Positions 1 to 6,493 of a DNA stretch of 23,923 bases are shown here, one piece after another. The notes under the pieces were generated by a model, which saw nothing but the letters and a program-made list of their open reading frames with translations, was not told the origin of the DNA and did no database searches. The stretch lies in the IMG/VR virus record IMGVR_UViG_3300025769_000840, positions 1 to 23,923 of that record; one strand, given 5' to 3'. Origin of the DNA: a virus. A program made the position numbers and the translations under genes. The first letter of the stretch is position 1. Every line of letters starts with the position of its first letter.

Positions 1-2
1 TG

Positions 3-227
3 ATGAATCCTAAAGTAGCTAGAGATGTTCTACCCATTGTCAGTAACCCAGACTTTAATGAACTGATGGGTATTTATCTGGACGAAAAGATTTCTGAACA
101 ACATCGAACCTTAGAGCAGGCAACGGATATACAAACTATTTATAAAGCTCAAGGTGCTACGGCTATACTAAAAAGACTTAAGACTATGAAACTAGAAATC
201 CAAAGTTCTGCGGAGAGGGATAAGTAA
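3..227 (+). CDS. Small phage protein of unknown function, upstream of the lysozyme-domain gene
   Basis: A 74-residue soluble protein with no membrane segment or signal peptide. Residues ~20-74 are charged and predicted mostly helical, ending in a basic/acidic tail. The window opens with TGATG, so an upstream gene probably stops on the TGA that overlaps this ATG, and the gene is therefore probably complete. Its own stop overlaps the next start (TAATGG at 224-229), which implies translational coupling. I do not recognise the family. Its place ahead of scaffold and capsid genes suggests a head-assembly or packaging accessory protein, but that is inference from position only. Confidence 0.7.
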   Translation: MNPKVARDVLPIVSNPDFNELMGIYLDEKISEQHRTLEQATDIQTIYKAQGATAILKRLKTMKLEIQSSAERDK

Positions 228-2911
228 TGGTTGATATTGTTGACCTTAGAAATTTAGTTGCAGAGGCTGAGGGTACAACCGATGAGAGGGCTGTTCAAGA
301 AAACTTTGCTTCTGGCTACGATCTCCCCTTTGGCTACGGTCGGTATCTACAGCCTAGTAAACCTATTTCTCAAATGACTTTTAAGGAACTAGCAGATTTT
401 CAGAGAAGGCAGGTCAACGCTACTAAGGGGACTTTTGACAATACAAATCGGGGGACAAGTGCGGTAGGCCGTTATCAATTTATAGGACCGACCTTAGAAA
501 ATCTTAAAAACCGTTTAGGATATAAAGATACTGATGTGTTTAGCCCGGAGGTGCAGGATCGTCTATTCGACGCGCTAATGGAAGAACAAGGTCTACAAGA
601 ACTCTCGGCAGGACTAATTACCCCAGAAGAATTTCAGGAAAAGCTATCTTCTCAGTTTGCTAGTATCCCTAAGCCTGGGACAGAGACAGGTACTTATAAA
701 GGTCAGGGTACAGGCGTTACCTCTGATCGTGTCTCAGCGGTGCTCTCTAGTATGCAAGATCCTAGTGGTGGGGGTGATACCTTTCGTCCCGAAGATGACA
801 CCGTTCCTTCTGATACCGGCACTGTTACTAGCGATCAGGCTGAGGAAGAACCTGGATTCCTAGATACCGTAGGGGAATATTTAGGAGACGCTGTAGATAC
901 AGTTGGTGAGTATGCTAGTGATGCGTACGACACTGCCTCTGAATATGTAGGTGAAACGGTAGACACTTTAGAAGGGGTTGCAGAGAGTGTAGGCGAGAAA
1001 TTACGTAGACTCTTAGGCTTGGAAGAAGATCAATCATCAAGTGCTACGGGTGATAATCCCCCACTCCCAACTCGTCGCCCTACAGTGATTGATAATCCCC
1101 CACTCCCAACTCGCCGCCCTACAGTGATTGATAATCCTCCACTCCCAGGTCGTCGCCCTACAGTGATTGATAATCCTCCTCTCCCTCAACCTCGCCCTGA
1201 AAACTTAAGGAAAGCAGAAGGTGGTTCCGTGGAAAAAGAAGTAAAGTTCGGTAAAAAAGATGATGACGATGATGTACCTGATCCACCTCCTGGTGCAACA
1301 CCAGAGGAAGTAGCGGATGATATCCCTGCTTATCTATCCACAGGTGAATATGTCCTACCGGCTAATGTAGTTAGGTATATCGGTCTTAAGAATATTGCTG
1401 ATATGCACCGAATGGCTCTGGCTGAACTACAACAGATGGAAGACCTTGGTATCATCGAGAACGTAGACGAGAATGGTTATGTTGAAGATGATGACGATGA
1501 GACTGAATATATGGAGCCGGAAGGTGTTGTAGAAGTTATTGTTGCCGAGCATCATCCTAAAGGTCTAATGGCTATGGGTTTTGCTAATGGTGGCGGTGTT
1601 GGCGGTAGCGGCGATGATTCCGAAGCAGGAGACCCCGGTGCTGCCACCGACGCCGAGGCTGCCGCTGCCGAAGCCGAGGCTGCCAACGCGCCCGCCGGCC
1701 CGGACACCGGCGGCTACGGTGGTGGGGTCGATGACGGTAGCGAGGACGCGCCCGGGGCCGGGAAGTCGAGCCCGGGCTTCAGCGGCACCGATAAGTCGGA
1801 CGTCACCGATGCCGATGTCGCGGCTGCTATCGATCGCGCCAATCGTGATCCCGGCGGGGTGCACGCCGGGTACGAGTCCGTTGCGAGGGATCGCCTGGAC
1901 CGAGCCAGGAGGGGCGATATGTCGTTGACGGAGTTGGCGGCATACAGCCGCAGCGGCGCGATGGCCTTGGATGCCGCGCAAGTGGCCGGGTACTCGGCGG
2001 AGCGCGCCGTCGAAGAGGCCGGCATGACCTACGACAGGGCCGACGAGCCGGGGTTTCAGGGCGGCAATACCCGCAGCGGTACCGGTGATCCGGCGGGTGA
2101 GGGGCAGGGCGAGAAGGGAAACACCCCGGACGATGAAGAAGTAGATACGGATACTGAAAAATTAACAGACACAGATTCTTTAAGTGACTACACATATGTT
2201 CCAGGCGTTGGTTACCGCCGTACAGTAAAGGGTGTTAAACCACTTAGTAAACTTAAATACGGCGGTTACGTAACCCGTAATGGTATCATGGCTAGGGGGT
2301 TTGCTGAAGGTGGTATGTTAAATTCAGATTCTCTTAATGGAGAAGAAGTATTACCAACCTCTGATATTTTTTCTAAGGGGGTATACGCCCAAGCAAATAT
2401 TGATAGGTCGGTTGACTCAGACGGTGTAGTGGAAAGTGATAAGGTAATTACCGCCCCTGTTGCATTCTCTAGTGCTCCGGGTAAAACTGCTTACCTAGCT
2501 TATATTACACCCGAAGAAGCTGCTTCTTTACGTCAAGCAAAGCAAGGCTTTAGTCCAGAAGGCAGCGGACAAGAAGTATCCCCCGATCAATATCAGCATA
2601 TAGGTCCAAAAGGTTTGATGTCGTTTAATGGTGATGGTGAGAGTGATGGACCTAGTGATGTGGGTGATCCCGAAGGCGGTCCAGGTGAGCCTCCAGCAGA
2701 ACGCGAACCAGAAGTGGTCGAAGAAGAAGAAAAACCAACAGATCTTTATGAAGGCTACACCTATGTTGATGGTATCGGCTATGTACCAACATCACGTCGG
2801 ATGACTTCCGATAAACCTGTTGAGTCAGCCTCTTTAGCTTTATCATCTATTTTTACACCCAGTTTTCTACAGACTATCGGGCTTATGAGTGACCCTAACA
2901 AAGAAGTATAA
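227..2911 (+). CDS. Lambda-R-like lysozyme/transglycosylase domain fused to a long low-complexity virion protein
   Basis: 894 residues. Residues 1-170 can be aligned by eye with lambda R endolysin (GH104-type lytic transglycosylase, COG4678): AEAEGT at 12-17 matches lambda WSEGT, making Glu15 the candidate catalytic acid. GYD at 30-32, AVGRYQF at 79-85, FSPEVQD at 105-111 and FASIP at 144-148 also match. The role is cleavage of peptidoglycan. Residues ~212-270 are amphipathic helical repeats. A proline-rich 13-residue repeat follows (~276-325), then an acidic linker, a block with DIPAYLSTGEYVLPANVVRY, a GC-rich insert (~454-638), and repeated GYxYVxGxGY and GFAxGG motifs. Because it lies in the head operon and is about five times the length of lambda R, I infer a virion-borne muramidase rather than the free endolysin. 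The order and fusion are seen; enzymatic activity is inferred. Confidence 0.8.
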   Translation: MVDIVDLRNLVAEAEGTTDERAVQENFASGYDLPFGYGRYLQPSKPISQMTFKELADFQRRQVNATKGTFDNTNRGTSAVGRYQFIGPTLENLKNRLGYKDTDVFSPEVQDRLFDALMEEQGLQELSAGLITPEEFQEKLSSQFASIPKPGTETGTYKGQGTGVTSDRVSAVLSSMQDPSGGGDTFRPEDDTVPSDTGTVTSDQAEEEPGFLDTVGEYLGDAVDTVGEYASDAYDTASEYVGETVDTLEGVAESVGEKLRRLLGLEEDQSSSATGDNPPLPTRRPTVIDNPPLPTRRPTVIDNPPLPGRRPTVIDNPPLPQPRPENLRKAEGGSVEKEVKFGKKDDDDDVPDPPPGATPEEVADDIPAYLSTGEYVLPANVVRYIGLKNIADMHRMALAELQQMEDLGIIENVDENGYVEDDDDETEYMEPEGVVEVIVAEHHPKGLMAMGFANGGGVGGSGDDSEAGDPGAATDAEAAAAEAEAANAPAGPDTGGYGGGVDDGSEDAPGAGKSSPGFSGTDKSDVTDADVAAAIDRANRDPGGVHAGYESVARDRLDRARRGDMSLTELAAYSRSGAMALDAAQVAGYSAERAVEEAGMTYDRADEPGFQGGNTRSGTGDPAGEGQGEKGNTPDDEEVDTDTEKLTDTDSLSDYTYVPGVGYRRTVKGVKPLSKLKYGGYVTRNGIMARGFAEGGMLNSDSLNGEEVLPTSDIFSKGVYAQANIDRSVDSDGVVESDKVITAPVAFSSAPGKTAYLAYITPEEAASLRQAKQGFSPEGSGQEVSPDQYQHIGPKGLMSFNGDGESDGPSDVGDPEGGPGEPPAEREPEVVEEEEKPTDLYEGYTYVDGIGYVPTSRRMTSDKPVESASLALSSIFTPSFLQTIGLMSDPNKEV
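1052..1200 (+). repeat. 39-bp in-frame tandem repeat (proline-rich linker)
   Basis: Three complete 39-bp units (1052-1090, 1091-1129, 1130-1168) and a diverged fourth encode DNPPLPTRRPTVI-type 13-mers. Unit 3 changes Thr to Gly, and unit 4 reads DNPPLPQPRP. The units are nearly identical in DNA, so expansion is recent. The product would be an extended Pro/Arg linker between the lysozyme part and the acidic segment. Confidence 0.9.
1590..2140 (+). other. GC-rich in-frame insert inside the lysozyme-fusion gene
   Basis: Base composition changes abruptly. By hand count, 1681-1740 is 75% GC, whereas 2161-2220 is 43%. The block stays in the reading frame of the host gene and encodes roughly residues 454-638. 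These are a Gly/Ala/Asp/Glu-rich disordered stretch followed by a more structured-looking helical part (around ADVAAAIDRANRDPGGVHAG and LTELAAYSRSGAMALDAAQ). No flanking direct repeats, transposase or stop codons are visible. I infer a recombinational domain insertion from a GC-rich genome. The boundaries are good to about 20 bp. Confidence 0.75.
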
Positions 2912-2939
2912 GGGTCAAGACTGTGGGCTACCCTATACC

Positions 2940-2956
2940 CCTCTCAAGGTGAGAGG
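2940..2956 (+). promoter_or_regulatory. Short hairpin between lysozyme-fusion and scaffold genes
   Basis: CCTCTCA (2940-2946) pairs with TGAGAGG (2950-2956) around a three-base loop. No U-tract follows, so it is not a convincing intrinsic terminator. It may be an RNA-processing site or a partial attenuator in the 74-bp gap before the scaffold gene. Confidence 0.35.
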
Positions 2957-2985
2957 CTACTAGAGGCCCCCAAACGGAGACTAAC

Positions 2986-3822
2986 ATGTCTGTGACTGCC
3001 GAAGTAGAACAGAATAATTATACACCTATGAAATATCGCAGTAACCGTATTGAAGAAGATGAACGGGAGCTTGCTGAACTAGAAGCTGAACGAAATAAAT
3101 CACCAGAACAACGCGCTGAGGAAGATGAAGATGCTAACCTTGATCCTGAAGAAGCTACGTTTAAAAAGCGTTATGGAGACCTTCGTCGCCACATGCAACG
3201 GACTCAAGAAGAAAGTAACCGTCAGCTTCTGCAACTTCAAGAGCAGGTTAAAGCTCTTACTAAGAAGCAAGTTAAACTTCCGAAATCGGATGAAGAACTA
3301 GACGCTTGGGCAAAGAAGTATCCAGACGTTGCTAAGATCGTTGAGACTATTGCTACCAAGAAAGCTATGGAAGCTCGTGGCGAGGTCGACCAGCGACTAA
3401 GGCGAGTCGAGGAACTAGAGACCAAGATCGCACGAGAGAAAGCTGAGAAAGAATTGGCCCGACTTCATCCAGACTTTGATGAACTACGCCAGGACAAGGC
3501 TTTCCATGAGTGGGTTGCTCATCAACCTAAGTGGATTCAGAGCGCACTGTATGATAACGATACAGATTTCTTAGGTGCCGCTAAGGCTATTGACCTGTAT
3601 AAAACAGAGAATGGCCGTAAGAAGCGCACTAAGGACACTGACGCAGCCCGGTCAGTACCAGCTCGAAGCCGTCGAGAAGATATCAGTGATGGCAAAAGTG
3701 TTTGGTCAGAGTCTCGTGTTAAGCGGCTGACCGCCCAGGAATATGAGAAGTATGAAAAAGATATCGAGAACGCTATTCGTTCCGGTAACTTTGAGTACGA
3801 TATTTCTGGAGGTGCTAGGTAA
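2986..3822 (+). CDS. Capsid scaffolding / assembly protein
   Basis: 278 residues, highly charged and predicted almost wholly helical, with a long coiled coil at about residues 60-165 (rich in Glu, Arg, Lys, Gln) and a basic patch near ~208-230 (RKKRTKDTD and RSVPARSRRED). It lies directly before the major capsid gene, the usual place for scaffold proteins in short-tailed phages. The composition and helical, coat-binding C-terminus fit a scaffold that nucleates procapsid assembly and is later expelled. A GGAG ribosome site precedes the ATG. Identification is by position and composition, with a recollection of similar proteins in marine podoviruses. No catalytic motif is present, so it is not a maturation protease. 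Confidence 0.75.
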   Translation: MSVTAEVEQNNYTPMKYRSNRIEEDERELAELEAERNKSPEQRAEEDEDANLDPEEATFKKRYGDLRRHMQRTQEESNRQLLQLQEQVKALTKKQVKLPKSDEELDAWAKKYPDVAKIVETIATKKAMEARGEVDQRLRRVEELETKIAREKAEKELARLHPDFDELRQDKAFHEWVAHQPKWIQSALYDNDTDFLGAAKAIDLYKTENGRKKRTKDTDAARSVPARSRREDISDGKSVWSESRVKRLTAQEYEKYEKDIENAIRSGNFEYDISGGAR

Positions 3823-3830
3823 TTTTTTAC

Positions 3831-3859
3831 TTGACACCATTTTTAGACTAAAGTATAAT
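3831..3859 (+). promoter_or_regulatory. Perfect consensus sigma70 promoter upstream of the capsid gene
   Basis: TTGACA (3831-3836) and TATAAT (3854-3859) are both exact consensus boxes, with a 17-bp spacer. This is the only 12/12 match I noticed in the window. Transcription would begin near 3866 and give a ~170-nt leader before the capsid ATG at 4040. It would add host-polymerase transcripts of the most abundantly needed protein on top of read-through from upstream. Confidence 0.8.
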
Positions 3860-3865
3860 AATACA

Positions 3866-4039
3866 AGTACTACAAAAAGCGCCCCCTTGGTTGGGACTAC
3901 CGCTTACAATATGACAGCGGCTAACCTTCGCTTTCAACTACCTGATAAACTAGGCCGGTTTAATTACCCACCCTATCCTTTGTCAGCCTTGAATGACCGA
4001 CGTTAGCTCTTTTCCGCACTTTTTGAAAGGAGAAAACTC
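3866..4039 (+). promoter_or_regulatory. Capsid mRNA leader with strong ribosome site
   Basis: The ~170-base non-coding leader ends in a strong AAAGGAG at 4026-4032, placed for the ATG at 4040. Its first part can fold, for instance AAGCG and CGCTT arms flanking CCC/GGG segments (roughly 3877-3906). I see no known riboswitch or tRNA-like element. An open frame crossing it (3743-4006) overlaps the scaffold gene and has no coding character. Confidence 0.45.
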
Positions 4040-4326
4040 ATGGCATTTAGGAGTGCGGCAGGATACGGTAACCTTCCTAATGGTAACTTTAGTCCAGTTA
4101 TCTATTCTAAGAAGGTACAAACTGCCTTTCGTAAAACCTCAGTAGTTGAGGACATTACAAATAACGACTATATGGGGGAAATTTCCAACTTTGGCGATTC
4201 CGTCCGTATTATTAAAGAGCCAGAAGTCTCTGTTCAGGCTTATTCTCGTGGTACACAGGTTGTCCCACAGGATCTAGATGACGAAGATTTCACTCTTGTT
4301 ATCGATCAGGCAAACTACTTCGCGTT
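4040..4326 (+). CDS. Major capsid protein, exon 1 (N-terminal 95 codons plus 2 bases)
   Basis: First exon of the intron-split capsid gene. It encodes the N-terminal arm (MAFRSAAGYGNLPNGNFSPV) and an EDITNNDYMGEISNFGDSVRI segment typical of phage coat proteins of the HK97-fold class. Without splicing, translation runs into the intron and stops at TAG 4340-4342, giving a 100-residue truncated product. The exon ends in U (4326), as group I introns require. The last five bases GCGTT (4322-4326) pair with GACGC (4342-4346) inside the intron, with a U.G wobble at the splice site. Joined to 5162 the reading continues YFAF-KIDDIEAAHSH without a gap. The ribosome site is AAAGGAG at 4026-4032. Confidence 0.9.
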
Positions 4327-5161
4327 TCAACAAGCTGCGTAGACGCATTTGCGGGTAACCGCATCTAAAGAACTGGGTGAATTGCTGGAAACCCTAAATA
4401 AAGAGTTGACTTCTTAAAACTATCACAATACATATAGAGCAGAGGAGAAAAGTATGAAGACCTGCTCTAAATGTAAAACAACAAAACCCTTAACAGAGTT
4501 TAATAAGACTAAATCCAACAAAGACGGTTTATCATTTTATTGCAAAGTATGTAATCGTAAAACATCTCGTCAGTACAGAGAAAAAAATAAAGATCTGTAC
4601 TACGCTAACCAGAAAGCCCGACGAGAAAATATAAACGTCTTTATCTCTCAAACCTTTTATAGTCTAAGAACAAGGTCTAACAAAAAAGGTTTAGAAGTTA
4701 CTGTTACCTCAGAGTATTTGCTGAAACTTTTAGAAGATTCTAAATTTCAGTGTGAGGTAACCGGTCAGAAAATGGATTTAAAAACTCAGCCGAGAAAGAA
4801 AGCCAACCCTTTTAAAGCCTCTCTAGATAGGATTGACTCTACTAAAGGGTATATTAAAGGGAATGTTAGGTGGGTTTGTTGGGCAGTAAATCAGATGAAA
4901 TCTGATAAAACTGAAGAAGAATTTAAGTTCTGGGTAGAAACTCTTTACAAGGCAATCAGCAGCCAAGCTTGAGCCGGGAGGCTCTTGAAGGTTCAACGAC
5001 TAGGACATACGATCTAGGCCAGATTATGAAGTCCATACGCTCAAGCGAGCGGAAGTGCCCAGCCCCTTATAGGGTGATGATATAGTCTTCTCTGCATAGA
5101 AATATGCAGCAGTTCATAAGAGAACGGGTGGGTTGGTAGCGTAACCCATTGAAAATAAAGG
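4327..5161 (+). ncRNA. Group I self-splicing intron in the capsid gene
   Basis: An 835-nt intron. P1: guide GACGC 4342-4346 pairs with exon GCGTT 4322-4326, with U.G at the cut. P2-like hairpin 4350-4363 is capped by GTAA (GNRA). A P4-region signature GAATTGCTGGAAACCC lies at ~4379-4394. P7: GACTA 4998-5002 pairs with TAGTC 5083-5087, within the familiar phage contexts GTTCAACGACTA and TGATGATATAGTC. Small P7.1/P7.2-like hairpins (GGAC 5003-5006 with GTCC 5031-5034; CGCTC 5038-5042 with GAGCG 5047-5051) suggest subgroup IA. P9-type hairpins include 5092-5109 capped by GAAA. The intron ends in G (5161), as expected. An endonuclease gene fills its middle. Known: such introns splice themselves with guanosine. 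Seen: the pairings. P3 was not resolved by eye. Confidence 0.93.
4454..4972 (+). CDS. Intron-encoded HNH-like homing endonuclease with N-terminal zinc finger
   Basis: 172 residues, sitting between the P4 and P7 parts of the group I intron. The N-terminus has a CxxC...CxxC zinc-binding pair (Cys4/7 and Cys30/33) followed by a basic helix rich in Arg/Lys/Tyr. The C-terminal half holds FQCEVTGQKMDL (98-109) and then SLDRIDSTKGYIKGNVRWV with VNQMK (123-149). This is the LDRID...KGY...N..WV...N signature seen in many phage HNH-type (His-Me finger related) endonucleases. It would cut intronless capsid genes and drive copying of the intron into them. AGAGGAG precedes the ATG. GC is about 30% at 4621-4680 against about 50% in the flanking exons, a sign of independent origin. 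I cannot see the canonical first histidine, so the exact subfamily is uncertain. Confidence 0.85.
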   Translation: MKTCSKCKTTKPLTEFNKTKSNKDGLSFYCKVCNRKTSRQYREKNKDLYYANQKARRENINVFISQTFYSLRTRSNKKGLEVTVTSEYLLKLLEDSKFQCEVTGQKMDLKTQPRKKANPFKASLDRIDSTKGYIKGNVRWVCWAVNQMKSDKTEEEFKFWVETLYKAISSQA

Positions 5162-5930
5162 TAAGATCGATGACATCGAGGCGGCTCACTCTCATGTGAA
5201 CTTTGAATCTCTTGCTACTGATCGTGCTGGTTATCGCCTTCGTGATCAGTTTGACCAGGAGATCTTCGGTTACATGTCCGGTTACAAGCAGGCCGCTCTA
5301 CACGCCAATGCTAGTGCCGCTCGTGTTGCCGCTGACAAGTCTGGTACTGATCCAGTGTCCGCCGATGCTGATGGTCTTCTTGCTTCCATGAAGCTCGACC
5401 TCGGTTCATTCGGTGGTTCTGCTGGTAACTCTATTCCAGTTGGTCAGAACACCAGTGCAATCTCTCCTCTAGCGGTTATTAACCGTATGGCTCGTAAGCT
5501 AGACCAGCAGAACGTTGATCGTGACGGTCGTTGGCTAGTTGTCGATCCGGTCTTTGCCGAGCAGCTTAATGACGAAAACTCAAAGCTTCTAAGCAATGAC
5601 TTTGCCGGTCGTCAGGATGCCGGTGATATCCTCCGTAACGGTCGTATCATCGATGGTATGGTTCGCGGTTTCCGCATCTACATGTCCAACAACCTGCCAA
5701 TCATCGGTACTGGTCCGGGCACTGTTGCTACTGGTGGTTCTTCCAGTAACTACGGTGTTATCATCGCCGGTCACGACTCCGCTGTTGCTACTGCTTCTCA
5801 GATCGAAAAGGTTGAAACCTATCGTGACAATGACAGCTTTAGCGATGTCGTTCGTGGTCTACATCTCTATGGCCGTAAGCTTCTCCGTCCAGAAGCTATC
5901 ACTCGCGCCGTTTACAACGTGTACGAATAA
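5162..5930 (+). CDS. Major capsid protein, exon 2 (residues 96-351)
   Basis: The second exon starts at T5162 and completes the split codon (TT+T = Phe). The frame is open from 5145 onward, and a GTG at 5196 within it (HSH-V-NFESLA) is not a real start. Exon lengths 287 + 769 = 1056 nt, exactly 351 codons plus stop. Diagnostic capsid segments include ESLATDRAGYRLRDQFDQEI, DGRWLVVDPVFAEQL, VRGFRIYMSNNLP and the C-terminal GLHLYGRKLLRPEA. The product forms the icosahedral shell, an HK97-like fold by inference. Codon use is backbone-like (about 50% GC at 5221-5280). Followed after GGGAGG by the probable decoration protein. Confidence 0.92.
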
Positions 5931-5944
5931 GGGAGGTATGAATC

Positions 5945-6433
5945 ATGGCTTACGATCTAACTACTGGTTCTAATACCAACCACATGTCTCGTACCGGTGC
6001 TAATGTTCCTTACACCGTAGAGAAGGTAGTTTCTATGGCTGACGCGGTAACTCTCAAGGGTTCTTCCCTTGCTAATGCCGATGTCCTAGAAGTTATCCCT
6101 GTTCCAGCTAATACCCTCCTTCATGGTGCGGTTGCCTATGTTGAAGACGTTGTTCTCTCAACCGGTGCGACATTCGATCTTGATGTTGCCGGTGGTGATG
6201 ACTTCATCGACGGTGGCGATCTAACCACTGCTGGTTGGGTTGCAGCCGGTACTAACGGCCTACTTCCTTTCGGTGCTAACTCGGTAATTATCACTGCTGC
6301 TGATACTATCGACATGACCCTTGCGGTTACTGGTTCTGTTGCACCTGATACCGGCACTGTTCGCGTAGTTGCTTACATGTCTGATCTGGCTGAAATTCCA
6401 GGTCCGGCTGAAGTTGCTCGTGATCTAGCCTAA
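5945..6433 (+). CDS. Probable capsid decoration / head fibre-like protein
   Basis: 162 residues, Thr/Ala/Val/Gly-rich and predicted all-beta, with few charged helices and no membrane segment. It is 14 bases downstream of the capsid gene with a strong GGGAGG site, which supports high-level expression alongside the capsid protein. Small beta-rich proteins in this position in many phages decorate and stabilise the expanded capsid. The N-terminal sequence (DLTTGSNTNHMSRTGANVPY) looks like an extended arm and the rest like one beta-sandwich. The functional call comes from location and composition only. An alternative is a head-tail joining protein. Confidence 0.6.
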   Translation: MAYDLTTGSNTNHMSRTGANVPYTVEKVVSMADAVTLKGSSLANADVLEVIPVPANTLLHGAVAYVEDVVLSTGATFDLDVAGGDDFIDGGDLTTAGWVAAGTNGLLPFGANSVIITAADTIDMTLAVTGSVAPDTGTVRVVAYMSDLAEIPGPAEVARDLA

Positions 6434-6440
6434 CAAACTT

Positions 6441-6464
6441 GGGGAGATCCTTCGGGATCTCCCC
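6441..6464 (+). terminator. UUCG-capped hairpin terminator after the head genes
   Basis: GGGGAGATCC (6441-6450) pairs perfectly with GGATCTCCCC (6455-6464) around a TTCG tetraloop, an exceptionally stable C(UUCG)G closure. Only TT follows directly, so termination may be partial or the hairpin may mainly protect the head mRNA 3' end. It separates abundant head products from the AT-rich moron and tail genes. Confidence 0.7.
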
Positions 6465-6493
6465 TTGACCTATTTGGAATACTATGATACAAT
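6465..6493 (+). promoter_or_regulatory. Possible sigma70 promoter directly after the hairpin
   Basis: TTGACC (6465-6470) and TACAAT (6488-6493), each 5/6 to consensus, are 17 bp apart. The -10 box overlaps the first codons of the next gene (ATG 6484), so this promoter could express only the tail genes downstream, not that gene's full frame. It may be chance. Confidence 0.3.

Noticed and set aside
1052-1200. CRISPR-like array
   Set aside because: Units are contiguous, with no spacers, and encode an in-frame 13-residue protein repeat. The same applies to the 21-bp array at 14262-14555.
1590-2140. Intein in the lysozyme-fusion protein
   Set aside because: No Cys/Ser start block, no terminal His-Asn, and no homing endonuclease or Hint motifs.
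1565-2195. Several - strand and other-frame open frames in the GC-rich insert
   Set aside because: Long spurious frames are expected in 70% GC DNA. They have Arg/Pro/Ser-rich products and overlap a clear + strand gene.
3743-4006. 87-codon frame across the scaffold end and capsid leader
   Set aside because: Overlaps the scaffold gene and the consensus promoter, and has no coding character.
4040-4342. Stand-alone 100-residue protein
   Set aside because: Its last codons (QQAA and stop) are intron sequence. The coding exon ends at 4326.
5196-5930. Capsid fragment as a separate gene starting at GTG 5196
   Set aside because: The frame is open upstream to 5145 and continues exon 1 exactly (KIDDIEAAHSH before the GTG). 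There is no ribosome site, and intron signals define the true junction at 5162.
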